This document shows, piece after piece, positions 35,715 to 44,201 of a stretch of DNA of 64,000 nucleotides (the first letter of the stretch is position 1; each line of letters opens with the position of its first letter). The stretch comes from an uncultured Aurantimonas sp. (GTDB lineage Bacteria > Pseudomonadota > Alphaproteobacteria > Rhizobiales > Rhizobiaceae): assembly GCA_947488615.1 (NCBI GenBank), contig CANKZU010000013.1:27408-91407 (forward strand), given 5' to 3'. The position numbers and the translations under genes were made by a program. A model generated the notes under the pieces. That model was not told the DNA's origin. It worked only from the letters and a program-made list of their open reading frames with translations, and did not search any database.

Positions 35715-37577
35715 ATGGGACTTTTTGTGGCACAGCTCCTCACCGGGCTTGCGAACGCGGCGGCGCTGTTCCTGGTCGCCTCCGGCTTGTCGCTCATCTT
35801 CGGCGTGACGCGCATCGTCAATTTCGCCCACGGCTCGTTCTACATGCTGGGGGCCTATATCGGCCTTTCGCTGATGGATTTACTTCCGGGGCATTTCGGC
35901 TTCTGGGGGTCGATCGTCCTGGCGGGAATAGCCGTCGGGCTCGTCGGCGTGGTCGTCGAAATCTTGGTGCTTCGTCCGATCTACCGGGCGCCGGAGCTGT
36001 TTCAACTGGTCGCCACCTTCGGGGTGATCCTTGTCATTCAAGATCTGGCCCTGATCATCTGGGGGCCGGAAGACCGCTTGGGGCCGCGTGCGCCTGGACT
36101 GAAATCGGTGGTGCGCATCATGGGCGAGCCGGTGCCGCAATATGACCTGGCACTGATCGCGATCACCCCCTTCGTGCTGTTCGGCCTGTGGTGGCTGATC
36201 AACCGGACACGCGTTGGCATCCTCATGCGGGCCGCGACGCAGGATCGCGAGATGGTCGGCGCGCTCGGCGTCAACCAGGCCTGGCTGTTCACCGGCGTCT
36301 TCTTTCTCGGCTCGGCGCTGGCCGGGCTGGGTGGAGCGATCCAGCTGCCCAAGGGCGGCGCCGACCTCTTGATGGATTTCAATATCCTTGCCGCCATCTT
36401 CGTGGTGGTGGTGATCGGCGGCATGGGATCGCTGCCCGGGGCTTTCCTCGCCGCCGTGCTCATTTCGGTCCTGAATGTCTTCGGGGTCCTCTACCTGCCG
36501 CAGAGCACGCTGGTACTGATGTTCGTGGTCATGGCCGTCGTGCTGATGGTGCGCCCCTACGGTCTCCTGGGACGCGAGGAGGTGGCCGGCGAGCAAGGGC
36601 AAGCGGGCGAGCCCGAACAGCCGATGCGCCCCGCCGGACCGCGGGGTCGGCTGTTCGTCGCAGCACTTCTCGCTGTCCTCCTGCTGCTTCCTGTGTTTGG
36701 TTCGAACTTCACCCAGGTGCTGGTGACCGATATCCTCATCGTCTGCCTGTTCGCCGCTTCGCTGCAATTCATCCTCAGCTGGGGCGGGCTGGTCAGCTTC
36801 GGTCATGCGGTGTTCTTCGGGGGCGGCGCCTATGCGGCGGCGCTGACGGTCGTCTACGCCGACGCGCCGATGGAAATCGCCTTTGTGATGGCGCCGCTGG
36901 GGGCCGGGCTGTTGGCGATCGTCATCGGCTGGTTCTGCATCCGCCTCAGTGGGGTCTATTTCGCCATGCTGACGCTGGCCTTCAGTCAGCTCGTCTGGTC
37001 GCTGGTCTTTCAGTGGGGCGCGGTCACGGGTGGCGACGACGGGCTGGTCAACATCTGGCCAGCCGCGTGGCTCTCCGACACGACGGTCTATTACTATTTC
37101 ACGCTTCTGTTCGGCGTCGGCGGGATCATCTTCCTGCGCCATATGACCCATTCGCCCTTCGGCTACGCGTTGCGCGCCTGCCGCGACGGCGCGCGTCAGG
37201 CTGCGGCGACGGGTATCGACGTCAAGACGGTGCAGTGGGTCGCCTTCGCGATGGCCGGCGCCTTGGCGGGTCTTGCCGGCGGTCTGTTCGTCTTCTCCAA
37301 GGGGTCGATCTTTCCGAACGAACTGGAGATCGCCAAGAGCTTCGACGCCTTGATCGTCGTCTTTCTCGGTGGGGTCAAAACCCTTTCGGGAGGCGTCGTC
37401 GGCGCCGCCTCGCTGGAAGCGGTGAAGGACTGGCTGACCCGGCTCGAATACTGGCGGCTGATCCTTGGCCTGCTGATCATCGCCGTGGTGATCGTGGCGC
37501 CCGACGGCATTGTCGGATCGCTCCGCAAGCTGGGCGAGCGCTTCGGTTTGATCCGTGACAGGCAGGGCGTTTCGTGA
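35715..37577 (+). CDS. Fused branched-chain amino acid ABC permease (LivH-LivM)
   Basis: 620 residues, a fusion of the two permeases that are separate in E. coli. The LivH half (about residues 1-285) has GLSLIFGVTRIVNFAHGSFYMLGAY and ends near FVVMAVVLMVRPYGLLG. After a charged linker (residues about 285-315) the LivM half starts (LFVAALLAVLLLLPVFG) with SWGGLVSFGHAVFFGGGAYA and ends GIVGSLRKLGERF. Each half holds the membrane core of one permease. Such fusions are known and fix a 1:1 ratio. The gene overlaps livG by four bases. Confidence 0.92.
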   Translation: MGLFVAQLLTGLANAAALFLVASGLSLIFGVTRIVNFAHGSFYMLGAYIGLSLMDLLPGHFGFWGSIVLAGIAVGLVGVVVEILVLRPIYRAPELFQLVATFGVILVIQDLALIIWGPEDRLGPRAPGLKSVVRIMGEPVPQYDLALIAITPFVLFGLWWLINRTRVGILMRAATQDREMVGALGVNQAWLFTGVFFLGSALAGLGGAIQLPKGGADLLMDFNILAAIFVVVVIGGMGSLPGAFLAAVLISVLNVFGVLYLPQSTLVLMFVVMAVVLMVRPYGLLGREEVAGEQGQAGEPEQPMRPAGPRGRLFVAALLAVLLLLPVFGSNFTQVLVTDILIVCLFAASLQFILSWGGLVSFGHAVFFGGGAYAAALTVVYADAPMEIAFVMAPLGAGLLAIVIGWFCIRLSGVYFAMLTLAFSQLVWSLVFQWGAVTGGDDGLVNIWPAAWLSDTTVYYYFTLLFGVGGIIFLRHMTHSPFGYALRACRDGARQAAATGIDVKTVQWVAFAMAGALAGLAGGLFVFSKGSIFPNELEIAKSFDALIVVFLGGVKTLSGGVVGAASLEAVKDWLTRLEYWRLILGLLIIAVVIVAPDGIVGSLRKLGERFGLIRDRQGVS

Positions 37578-38347
37578 GCCCGGTCCTCAAGGTCGAACAT
37601 CTCGCCAAATCCTTCGACGGCGTCGATGCGGTCAAGGATGTCAGCTTCGACGTGATGCCGGGTGAGCTGAAGGCGCTGATCGGACCGAACGGCGCCGGAA
37701 AATCCACCTGCTTCAACATGCTGATGGGCCAGCTGAAGCCCAGCAGCGGCCAGGTGTTTCTGCATGGCAAGCCGATCACCGGCCTGCCGCCCCGGCGGAT
37801 CTGGCGCATGGGAGTTGGACGGACCTTCCAGATTACCGGCACCTATCAGAGCATGACGGTCGCCGAGAACGTGCAGATGGCGCTGATCAGCCATCATCGG
37901 CGGCTGTTCGCGCTGCTTCCCTATGCCTACAGCCTCTACCGCGACGAAGCACTTGCGCTGCTGGAGCTTGTCGGGATGGCAGACCAGGCCGACCGTGCCT
38001 GCTCGATCCTGGCCTATGGCGACCTGAAGCGCCTGGAACTGGCCATCGCGCTCAGCCACCGGCCGGGCCTTCTGTTGATGGACGAGCCGACTGCGGGAAT
38101 GGCGCCACGGGAGCGGGTCGCGCTGATGCAGCTGACCGCCGATATCGTTGAGGAGCGAGGCATCAGCGTACTCTTCACCGAGCATGACATGGACGTCGTC
38201 TTCACCCATGCCCACCACATCATGGTGCTCAACCGCGGCGAGCTGATTGCCGAGGGCACCGCGACCGAAATCCGCGCCGACGGGCGGGTGCAGCAAGTCT
38301 ATCTAGGCGGCGGGACACTGTTTTCGCAGGATGGCCCCGATGCTTGA
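37574..38347 (+). CDS. Branched-chain amino acid ABC transporter ATPase LivG
   Basis: 257 residues. GTG 37574 overlaps the permease stop (GTGA), implying coupled translation. Walker A is GPNGAGKST (about residues 36-44), the Q-loop region is VGRTFQITGTYQSMTVAEN, the signature is LAYGDLKRLELAIAL (a family-typical variant), Walker B is LLLMDEPTAGMAPRE, and the switch His is in FTEHDMDVVF. The C-terminal BCA_ABC extension (AEGTATEIRADGRVQQVYLG) supports LivG. Confidence 0.94.
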   Translation: MSPVLKVEHLAKSFDGVDAVKDVSFDVMPGELKALIGPNGAGKSTCFNMLMGQLKPSSGQVFLHGKPITGLPPRRIWRMGVGRTFQITGTYQSMTVAENVQMALISHHRRLFALLPYAYSLYRDEALALLELVGMADQADRACSILAYGDLKRLELAIALSHRPGLLLMDEPTAGMAPRERVALMQLTADIVEERGISVLFTEHDMDVVFTHAHHIMVLNRGELIAEGTATEIRADGRVQQVYLGGGTLFSQDGPDA

Positions 38348-39041
38348 GATCGCGGCGATCAACAGTTTCTACGGCAGGGCGCATATTCTGCACGATCTCA
38401 GCCTTTCGGTAAACTCCGGCGAGGTCGTGGCGCTGCTTGGCCGTAACGGGGCCGGCAAGACAACGACGATGAAATCCGTCATGCAGCTTGTCCGTGCCCG
38501 CTCCGGCCGGGTGCGGCTGGAGGGCGAGGACATCACCGGGTGGCCGGCGCACAAAGTCGCCCGCCACGGGGTCGGCTATGTACCCGAGGAGCGGCGAATC
38601 TTCACCGATCTGACGATCCTGGAAAACCTCGAAGTCGGCCGGCAGTCGGCCCGCTATGCGGCCCCGGCATGGACAGTCGAGATGCTGTTCCAGCTATTTC
38701 CCAACCTTGGCGAACGCCGGCACAATCGCGGCAAGACACTGTCCGGCGGCGAACGGCAAATGCTGAGCATCGCGCGCACCTTGATGGGAAATCCGCGCCT
38801 GCTTTTGCTCGACGAGCCATCCGAGGGCCTCGCACCGCTGATCGTGGAGCAGATGGCCGAGACCATTCTACGCTTCAAGGCGGAGGGCCTGACGGTGCTC
38901 CTCTCGGAGCAGAACCTGCATTTCGCCCGGATCGTCGCCGACCGCGCACTGATCATCGAAAGCGGTGAGAAGAAATTCGACGGCTCGTTTGCCGAGTTGG
39001 AACACCACCCCGAAATCCGCGATGCGCATCTTTCGGTGTAG
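38331..39041 (+). CDS. Branched-chain amino acid ABC transporter ATPase LivF
   Basis: 236 residues. It overlaps livG by 17 bases from ATG 38331 (or 8 from ATG 38340). Walker A GRNGAGKTT, Q-loop GYVPEERRIFTDLTILENL, signature LSGGERQMLSIARTLM, Walker B LLLLDEPSEGLAPLI and switch region LLSEQNLHFA are all present. The YVPEERRIF segment is a LivF marker. It ends the operon; a palindromic hairpin follows the stop codon, and the TRAP permease gene is convergent 100 bases on. Confidence 0.94.
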   Translation: MAPMLEIAAINSFYGRAHILHDLSLSVNSGEVVALLGRNGAGKTTTMKSVMQLVRARSGRVRLEGEDITGWPAHKVARHGVGYVPEERRIFTDLTILENLEVGRQSARYAAPAWTVEMLFQLFPNLGERRHNRGKTLSGGERQMLSIARTLMGNPRLLLLDEPSEGLAPLIVEQMAETILRFKAEGLTVLLSEQNLHFARIVADRALIIESGEKKFDGSFAELEHHPEIRDAHLSV

Positions 39042-39067
39042 AGCGCCGACGACGTCGTCGAAGCGCT
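39042..39067. terminator. Palindromic hairpin after livF
   Basis: AGCGC and GCGCT flank a perfect 14-base palindrome (CGACGACGTCGTCG, 39047-39060). It begins at the base after the livF stop. No T run; it lies between convergent operons and could act on either. Confidence 0.45.
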
Positions 39068-39140
39068 TGGATCGGCGCTGTCGGCGTGCGCAGCGAAATT
39101 GCCTTGCTTGGCCTGCCGCGGCGACCCGCCACAGGCCCGC

Positions 39141-40766
39141 TTACCGTGTGACGAGCTCCGGTCCCATCAGGCTGTAAGGCAGCCAGGTCGACAGGATCGG
39201 CACATAGGTCACCAGGATCAGGAACAGGAAGAGCACCCCGACGAAGGGCAGAGCCGCCTTGACCACCTGAACCAGACTCATCCCGGTAATGCCGGAGGTG
39301 ACGAACAGGTTGAGCCCGATCGGCGGCGTGATCATGCCGATCTCCATGTTGACCACCATGACGATGCCGAGATGGACCGGATCGACGCCGAGTTCCATCG
39401 CGATCGGGAACACCACCGGCGCGACGATCAGAAGCAGCCCGGACGGTTCCATGAACTGACCGCCGAGGAGCAGCAGGATATTGACCGCGATCAGGAAGGT
39501 GAACCAGTTGAAGCCGGCATCGAGCATCAGGCCGGTGATCGCCTGGGGAATGCGTTCCGCCGTCAGCACATGGGCGAACAGCAGCGCGTTGACGATGATG
39601 AACATCAGCATGATCGTCGTGCGCACTGCGTTGACGGTGACCTTGCGCGTGTCTTCGTTGAAGAACGCCCTGAAGAAGGAGCGCCCCGTCATTCCCAGGT
39701 TGCGGCCCCAGATCGGCAGGCTGGCGGCCAGGTGCTTCGGCACACCCGCCAGTCCCGCGCTTTCGCCGCGCCAGAGCGTGTAGGCGATGAGGATCGCCAA
39801 AGACAGCACAAGACCGACGGTCGCCCGCTCGCCGAAGCCGAAGCTCGCGCCGCCGGGGCCGGAGGTCGCGAAGAAGGAGAGGATCATCCAGACGGAGAAA
39901 AAGGAGACCGCGTAGACCACCGCCGAGAAGCCGACGCGGGCGCGGGACGAGTCGGTCTCGCGCAGCCAGGGCTCGTCCTTGAGCGGTCCCATGTCGCGAT
40001 AGATGAACAAGGCGACGAAGAACGCGTAAACCGCTGCCACCGCGGCCGCTTCCGTCGGCGTAAACACGCCGCCATAGATGCCGCCGAGGATGATGATGAT
40101 CAGGAACAGGCCCCAGCCGGCGTCCTTGCCGTGGCGCGCGATCTCGTGAAAGCCGCGCCAGGGCTCGGCCGGCAGGTTCTTGATTCGCGCCATGATGTAG
40201 ATCGCGATCATCAGCATCAGCCCGGCGACGATCCCAGGAACGACGCCAGCGAGGAACATGCGCCCGACGGACACGTCCGTGGCGGCCGAATAGACGACCA
40301 TGACGATGGACGGTGGTATCAGAATGCCGAGGGTTCCGGCGTTGGCGATGATGCCTGCGGCGAACTCCTTGCTGTAGCCGACCTTGCGCATGCCAGCGAT
40401 GGCGATGGTGCCGATCGCGACGACGGTGGCCGGCGACGAGCCGGAGAGGGCGGCGAACAGCATGCAGGCCAGAACGGAGGCCATGGCGAGGCCGCCGCGA
40501 AAATGGCCGACCGTGGCGATGGCGAAGTTGATGAGCCGCTTGGCGACGCCACCGGTCGACATGAAAGCCGAGGCGAGCACGAAGAACGGAATCGCCAGCA
40601 GCGTATAGTTCTGCGAGGCGGTGAAGAGTTGCAGCGCCACCGACGACATGGAGTCGCTGGAGAAGAAGGCGATGGTGATGACCGAGGAGAGGCCGAGAGA
40701 AATGGCCACCGGCGCGCCGAGGAACAGCAGCCCCAAAACCAGAATGAAGAGGATCAGCGTTTCCAT
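39141..40766 (-). CDS. TRAP transporter large permease DctM, with insertion
   Basis: 541 residues; typical DctM is about 430. It is the channel subunit of a tripartite sodium-linked dicarboxylate-type transporter. ATG 40766 is chosen as the start of the hydrophobic core (METLILFILV). Family markers include ALSGSSPATVVAIG, GIIANAGTLGILIPPSIVMVVY, FTPTEAAAVAAVYAFFVALFIY and NMEIGMITPPIGLNLFV. About 115 extra residues (roughly 255-372), part hydrophobic and part charged, sit in the middle. The gene follows dctQ with a 5-base gap. Confidence 0.92.
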   Translation of the reverse strand: METLILFILVLGLLFLGAPVAISLGLSSVITIAFFSSDSMSSVALQLFTASQNYTLLAIPFFVLASAFMSTGGVAKRLINFAIATVGHFRGGLAMASVLACMLFAALSGSSPATVVAIGTIAIAGMRKVGYSKEFAAGIIANAGTLGILIPPSIVMVVYSAATDVSVGRMFLAGVVPGIVAGLMLMIAIYIMARIKNLPAEPWRGFHEIARHGKDAGWGLFLIIIILGGIYGGVFTPTEAAAVAAVYAFFVALFIYRDMGPLKDEPWLRETDSSRARVGFSAVVYAVSFFSVWMILSFFATSGPGGASFGFGERATVGLVLSLAILIAYTLWRGESAGLAGVPKHLAASLPIWGRNLGMTGRSFFRAFFNEDTRKVTVNAVRTTIMLMFIIVNALLFAHVLTAERIPQAITGLMLDAGFNWFTFLIAVNILLLLGGQFMEPSGLLLIVAPVVFPIAMELGVDPVHLGIVMVVNMEIGMITPPIGLNLFVTSGITGMSLVQVVKAALPFVGVLFLFLILVTYVPILSTWLPYSLMGPELVTR

Positions 40767-40771
40767 CGCGG

Positions 40772-41452
40772 TCAGTCTTTCAGCAGATCTTTGTTTTCCG
40801 CGACGAGGTCTTCCGCCTCGTGGCCGGCGATGACGAGTTCGCGCTCGCCGGTCCAGATCTGGACGATTGCCTGCAGCGAACGGTAGGCCAGAAGCGCCAG
40901 GCCGATCGGCAGCATCAGATAGGCAATCCAGCGTTGGACGCGTTCCTGAACGCCGAAAGTTTCCTGCACCCATTCAGGATAGCGCACGTCGTCGAGCCCA
41001 AGCCCGAGATTGAAGAACTTGGTCCAATAGAAGATGGCGCCGCCGGAGGAGTTCGCCCCGAAGATCGACAGCCAATCGGCCGACAGCAGAATGATGGCGT
41101 AAAAGGCGGTGCAAAGCGCGCCGAACAGGGCGGCAATCCGGAACACCGGCTTCGGGAACAGCCGGATCGCGGCATCAACGCCCAGATGCAGTCCCTGCTT
41201 CAGCCCATAGCCCATGCCGAACAGGATCATCCAGGCAAACAGGATCCGCGTCAGTTCGAGCGCGCCGGACCAACCGGAGTTGAAGCCGTAGCGCGCGATG
41301 ACCTGCGAAAAGGACACGAGGGTGATGATGGCGAGGAGGATCGCGAGGATATTCTCCTCAAGCCGGGTGACCGCTGCGGCGTGCCGTCGTTCGACGAGAT
41401 GCAAGCCTACGATCAGGGCCAATACTGCTAGGTAGGGCCACAGGCCGGCCAT
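40772..41452 (-). CDS. TRAP transporter small permease DctQ
   Basis: 226 residues, four main membrane helices. ATG 41452 has a GGGGGAA site at about 6 bases; GTG 41470 is a longer alternative. DctQ markers are seen: NILAILLAIITLVSFSQVIAR, then GALELTRILFAWMILFG with the conserved Glu, and a YGLKQGLHLGVDAA segment. An insertion with FNLGLGLDDVRYPEW lies before the last helix, giving more than the usual 160-180 residues. It works with the DctM next to it. Confidence 0.88.
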   Translation of the reverse strand: MAGLWPYLAVLALIVGLHLVERRHAAAVTRLEENILAILLAIITLVSFSQVIARYGFNSGWSGALELTRILFAWMILFGMGYGLKQGLHLGVDAAIRLFPKPVFRIAALFGALCTAFYAIILLSADWLSIFGANSSGGAIFYWTKFFNLGLGLDDVRYPEWVQETFGVQERVQRWIAYLMLPIGLALLAYRSLQAIVQIWTGERELVIAGHEAEDLVAENKDLLKD

Positions 41453-41527
41453 CGCATATTCCCCCAGCACCGACGGCGCTCGTTGGGAGCAGCCCGTGCA
41501 TTAACGTTGCTCGAGATAGCGAAATAG

Positions 41528-41555
41528 ACCGGGTGCGCCGGTGGGCGCGCCCGGT
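41528..41555 (-). promoter_or_regulatory. Stem-loop between dctP and dctQ
   Basis: On the minus strand ACCGGGCGCGCC and GGCGCACCCGGT pair (one mismatch) around a CACC loop, 11 bases beyond the dctP stop, followed by CTATTT. It resembles the hairpins after the other binding-protein genes and may favour dctP expression over the permeases. Confidence 0.6.
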
Positions 41556-41565
41556 CGCTTGACGT

Positions 41566-42576
41566 TTAGTTCGTGGGGTTCGTTGCCATGGCTGCGTCGA
41601 TGACGTCCTGGCCGATGTCGTCGGTGAACTTGTCCCAGACCGGCTTCATCGTGGACACCCAACCTTCGCGCTGCTCGGGGCTCAGCTCACGCACTTCGCC
41701 GCCGGCGTCGAGGATGTTCTGGCGGTTCTTGGCTTCGGTATCGGCAACGTTGGCGTTGGCTTCAGCGGTCACTTCGTCGACGATCTTCATGAACTGGTCG
41801 CGGAATTCGGGCTCGAGACCGTTCAGCCATTCGGTCGAGGTGACCAGCAGATAGGCGAGCACCTGATGGTTGGTTTCGGTGATACCGTCCTGCACCTCGA
41901 AGAACTTCTGGGTGTAGATATTGGACCAGGTGTTTTCCTGGCCGTCCACGACGCCGGTCTGCAGCGCGCCATAGACCTCCTTGAAGGCGAGCTTCTGGGC
42001 CGAGCCGCCCATCGCCTCGATCATCGCCTCGGCGACGTCCGAGGTCTGGATGCGGAACTTCAGCCCGGAGGCGTCGCTTGGCAGGAGCAGCGGCTTGTTG
42101 GCCGAGAACTGCTTCAGGCCGGACAACCAATAGCCGAGGCCCGTATAGCCCTTGTCCTCCATTACCGTGAGCAGACCCTTGCCGGTCTCGCCGGTGTTGA
42201 AGGTCTCGACGCTTTCCAGGTTCGAGAACAGGAACGGCAGGTCATACAGGCGGTATTTCAGCGTGTAGGCCTCGAACTTCGACAGCGACGGTGCCGCGAG
42301 CTGCACGTCGCCGAGAAGCAGCGCCTCGAGCACCTTATCGTCGTCGAACAGCGTTGAGTTCGGGAAGACCTCCATGCAGGCCTTGCCATCCATCTCCTGG
42401 TTGACGCGCTCGGCGAGCAGCGTTGCCGCGTCGCCTTTGGGATGGCCCGTGGCCGCAACCACGTGGGCAAATTTGATGACCATTTCGCCGTCGTCGCATC
42501 CGACGGCGGCCGAAGCGCTCGATGCGCCCGCGACGAGCGCGGCGGCGGAAATAGTGCCGAGAAGCAGATTTTTCAT
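41566..42576 (-). CDS. TRAP transporter periplasmic binding protein DctP
   Basis: 336 residues. ATG 42576 has a GGAGGA site and begins a signal peptide (MKNLLLGTISAAALVAG, cleaved near SSASA/A, about residue 23). The mature protein is a DctP-family binder: VIKFAHVVAATGHPKGDAA, ACMEVFPNSTLFDDDKVLEA, the ligand Arg region LKFRIQTSDVAEAMIEAMG and the VVDGQENTWSNIYTQKFFEV motif. A carboxylic acid is the expected ligand. A gene for glutaryl-CoA dehydrogenase lies upstream on the same strand, so glutarate is a reasonable guess, not a proof. Confidence 0.9.
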   Translation of the reverse strand: MKNLLLGTISAAALVAGASSASAAVGCDDGEMVIKFAHVVAATGHPKGDAATLLAERVNQEMDGKACMEVFPNSTLFDDDKVLEALLLGDVQLAAPSLSKFEAYTLKYRLYDLPFLFSNLESVETFNTGETGKGLLTVMEDKGYTGLGYWLSGLKQFSANKPLLLPSDASGLKFRIQTSDVAEAMIEAMGGSAQKLAFKEVYGALQTGVVDGQENTWSNIYTQKFFEVQDGITETNHQVLAYLLVTSTEWLNGLEPEFRDQFMKIVDEVTAEANANVADTEAKNRQNILDAGGEVRELSPEQREGWVSTMKPVWDKFTDDIGQDVIDAAMATNPTN

Positions 42577-42857
42577 TGATAGTCCTCCACTGCGGACGCA
42601 AACGGCGTCCGTTGAAAACGAGCGACGACGCCGACCATTCGGCACCGTCGATTTGGTCGCGGGGGAACGATGCGGTGCCGAGGCCCGACACATGCTGCAA
42701 GAGCGGCCGATACAGGCGCTCCTGGGTTCCCGCCGTGGTTTCTCCTCGCCGGCACGTTCCCGAGATCGCGCCACGCTGACCTTAGCAAGTACCGCGCATG
42801 CATGTCGAACGGATAGGTGTTTGATTCCGTGCTCTTATACTAACGTAGGGTAGAGGA

Positions 42858-44078
42858 TCAGAAGAACGCCTGGATTCCGGTCTGAGCCTTGCCCAGGATC
42901 AGCGCGTGAACGTCATGCGTGCCCTCGTAAGTGTTGACCGTCTCCAGATTCTGGGCGTGACGCATGACGTGGTACTCGCCCATGATGCCGTTGCCGCCAT
43001 GCATGTCGCGGGCGACGCGGGCGATGTCGAGCGCCTTGCCGCAATTGTTGCGCTTGACCAGCGAGATCATCTCCGGCGCCATCTTGCCTTCGTCGAACAG
43101 CCGGCCGACGCGAAGCGAGGCCTGCAGCCCCAGCGCGATCTCCGTCTGCATGTCGGAGAGCTTCTTCTGAACGAGCTGGGTCGCTGCCAGGGGCCGGTCG
43201 AACTGGATGCGTTCCATCGTGTAGGCCAACGCCCGCTTCCAGCAGTCTTCGGCGGCGCCCATCGCGCCCCAGGATATGCCGTAGCGCGCGCGGTTGAGGC
43301 AGCCGAACGGACCCTTGAGGCCAGAAACATTCGGCAGGAGATTCTCTTCCGGCACGACGACCCCGTCCATGACGATCTCGCCGGTGACCGAAGCCCGCAA
43401 GGACAGCTTGCCCTCGATCTTCGGCGCCGACAGGCCCTTCATTCCCTTCTCCAGGATGAAGCCCCGGATCTGGCCATCATGGGCGGTCGATTTCGCCCAG
43501 ACGACGAAGACGTCCGCGATCGGCGAATTGGAGATCCACATCTTCGCGCCGGACAGACGGTAACCGTCAGAGACCTTCTCGGCCTTCGTCTTCATGCCGC
43601 TAGGGTCGGAGCCGGCGTCGGGCTCAGTGAGGCCGAAGCAGCCGACATACTCGCCGCTCGCCAGCTTCGGCAGGTACTTCTTGCGCTGTGTCTCGTCGCC
43701 ATAGGCGAAGATCGGATACATCACCAGGGAGGACTGGACGCTCATCATCGAGCGGTAGCCCGAATCGACGGCCTCGACCGCCCGCGCGACAAGCCCGTAG
43801 GAGACATAAGATGCACCCGCGCAGCCGTATTCCTCCGGAACGGTCAGGCCGAGCAGGCCGAGCTCGCCCATCTCGTTGAAAATCGTCCGGTCGGTGGTCT
43901 CGTTCTGATAGGCCTCGACGATCCGGGGACGCAGCTTTTCCTCCGCGAAAGCGCTGGCCGTGTCGCGAATCAAGCGTTCGTCCTCGCTCAGCTGATCCTC
44001 GATCCGAAACGGATCGGCCCAGTCGAATGCGGCCATGGTGGGAGCGTGCGAGGAGGTCGCGGCAGGGACGGAGGACAT
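42858..44078 (-). CDS. gcdH: Glutaryl-CoA dehydrogenase
   Basis: 406 residues. Acyl-CoA dehydrogenase that oxidises and decarboxylates glutaryl-CoA to crotonyl-CoA. ATG 44078 has an AGGAAGAG site. Markers specific to GCDH include [22 protein letters not shown] (shown here in part, [15 protein letters not shown]), [15 protein letters not shown], and the catalytic base Glu in [15 protein letters not shown]. The FAD and substrate regions agree throughout. It sits between matB (124 bases upstream) and a TRAP system downstream on the same strand. Lysine and glutarate degradation are the known pathways. Confidence 0.93.
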   Translation of the reverse strand: MSSVPAATSSHAPTMAAFDWADPFRIEDQLSEDERLIRDTASAFAEEKLRPRIVEAYQNETTDRTIFNEMGELGLLGLTVPEEYGCAGASYVSYGLVARAVEAVDSGYRSMMSVQSSLVMYPIFAYGDETQRKKYLPKLASGEYVGCFGLTEPDAGSDPSGMKTKAEKVSDGYRLSGAKMWISNSPIADVFVVWAKSTAHDGQIRGFILEKGMKGLSAPKIEGKLSLRASVTGEIVMDGVVVPEENLLPNVSGLKGPFGCLNRARYGISWGAMGAAEDCWKRALAYTMERIQFDRPLAATQLVQKKLSDMQTEIALGLQASLRVGRLFDEGKMAPEMISLVKRNNCGKALDIARVARDMHGGNGIMGEYHVMRHAQNLETVNTYEGTHDVHALILGKAQTGIQAFF

Positions 44079-44135
44079 GGAACGCTCTTCCTTGTGTCTG
44101 ATGCGCTGGCGCGGCTGGCCAAATTCGCCGATCAT

Positions 44136-44149
44136 CGATGGTACCATCG
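44136..44149. promoter_or_regulatory. Perfect palindrome upstream of gcdH
   Basis: CGATGGTACCATCG is a perfect 14-base palindrome 58 bases before the gcdH start, between matB and gcdH. The TGGTACCA centre resembles operators of GntR-family regulators. Binding is not shown. Confidence 0.35.
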
Positions 44150-44201
44150 TCCTAAGAGCTTGCGGCCCGCTCGTCTACCGCATGACGACGTCGCGTCCGG
44201 T

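Noticed and set aside
38968..40886. Long plus-strand frames opposite the TRAP permease
   Set aside because: Charged, repetitive translations (Asp, His, Arg) that mirror a hydrophobic protein on the other strand; artefact of codon bias.
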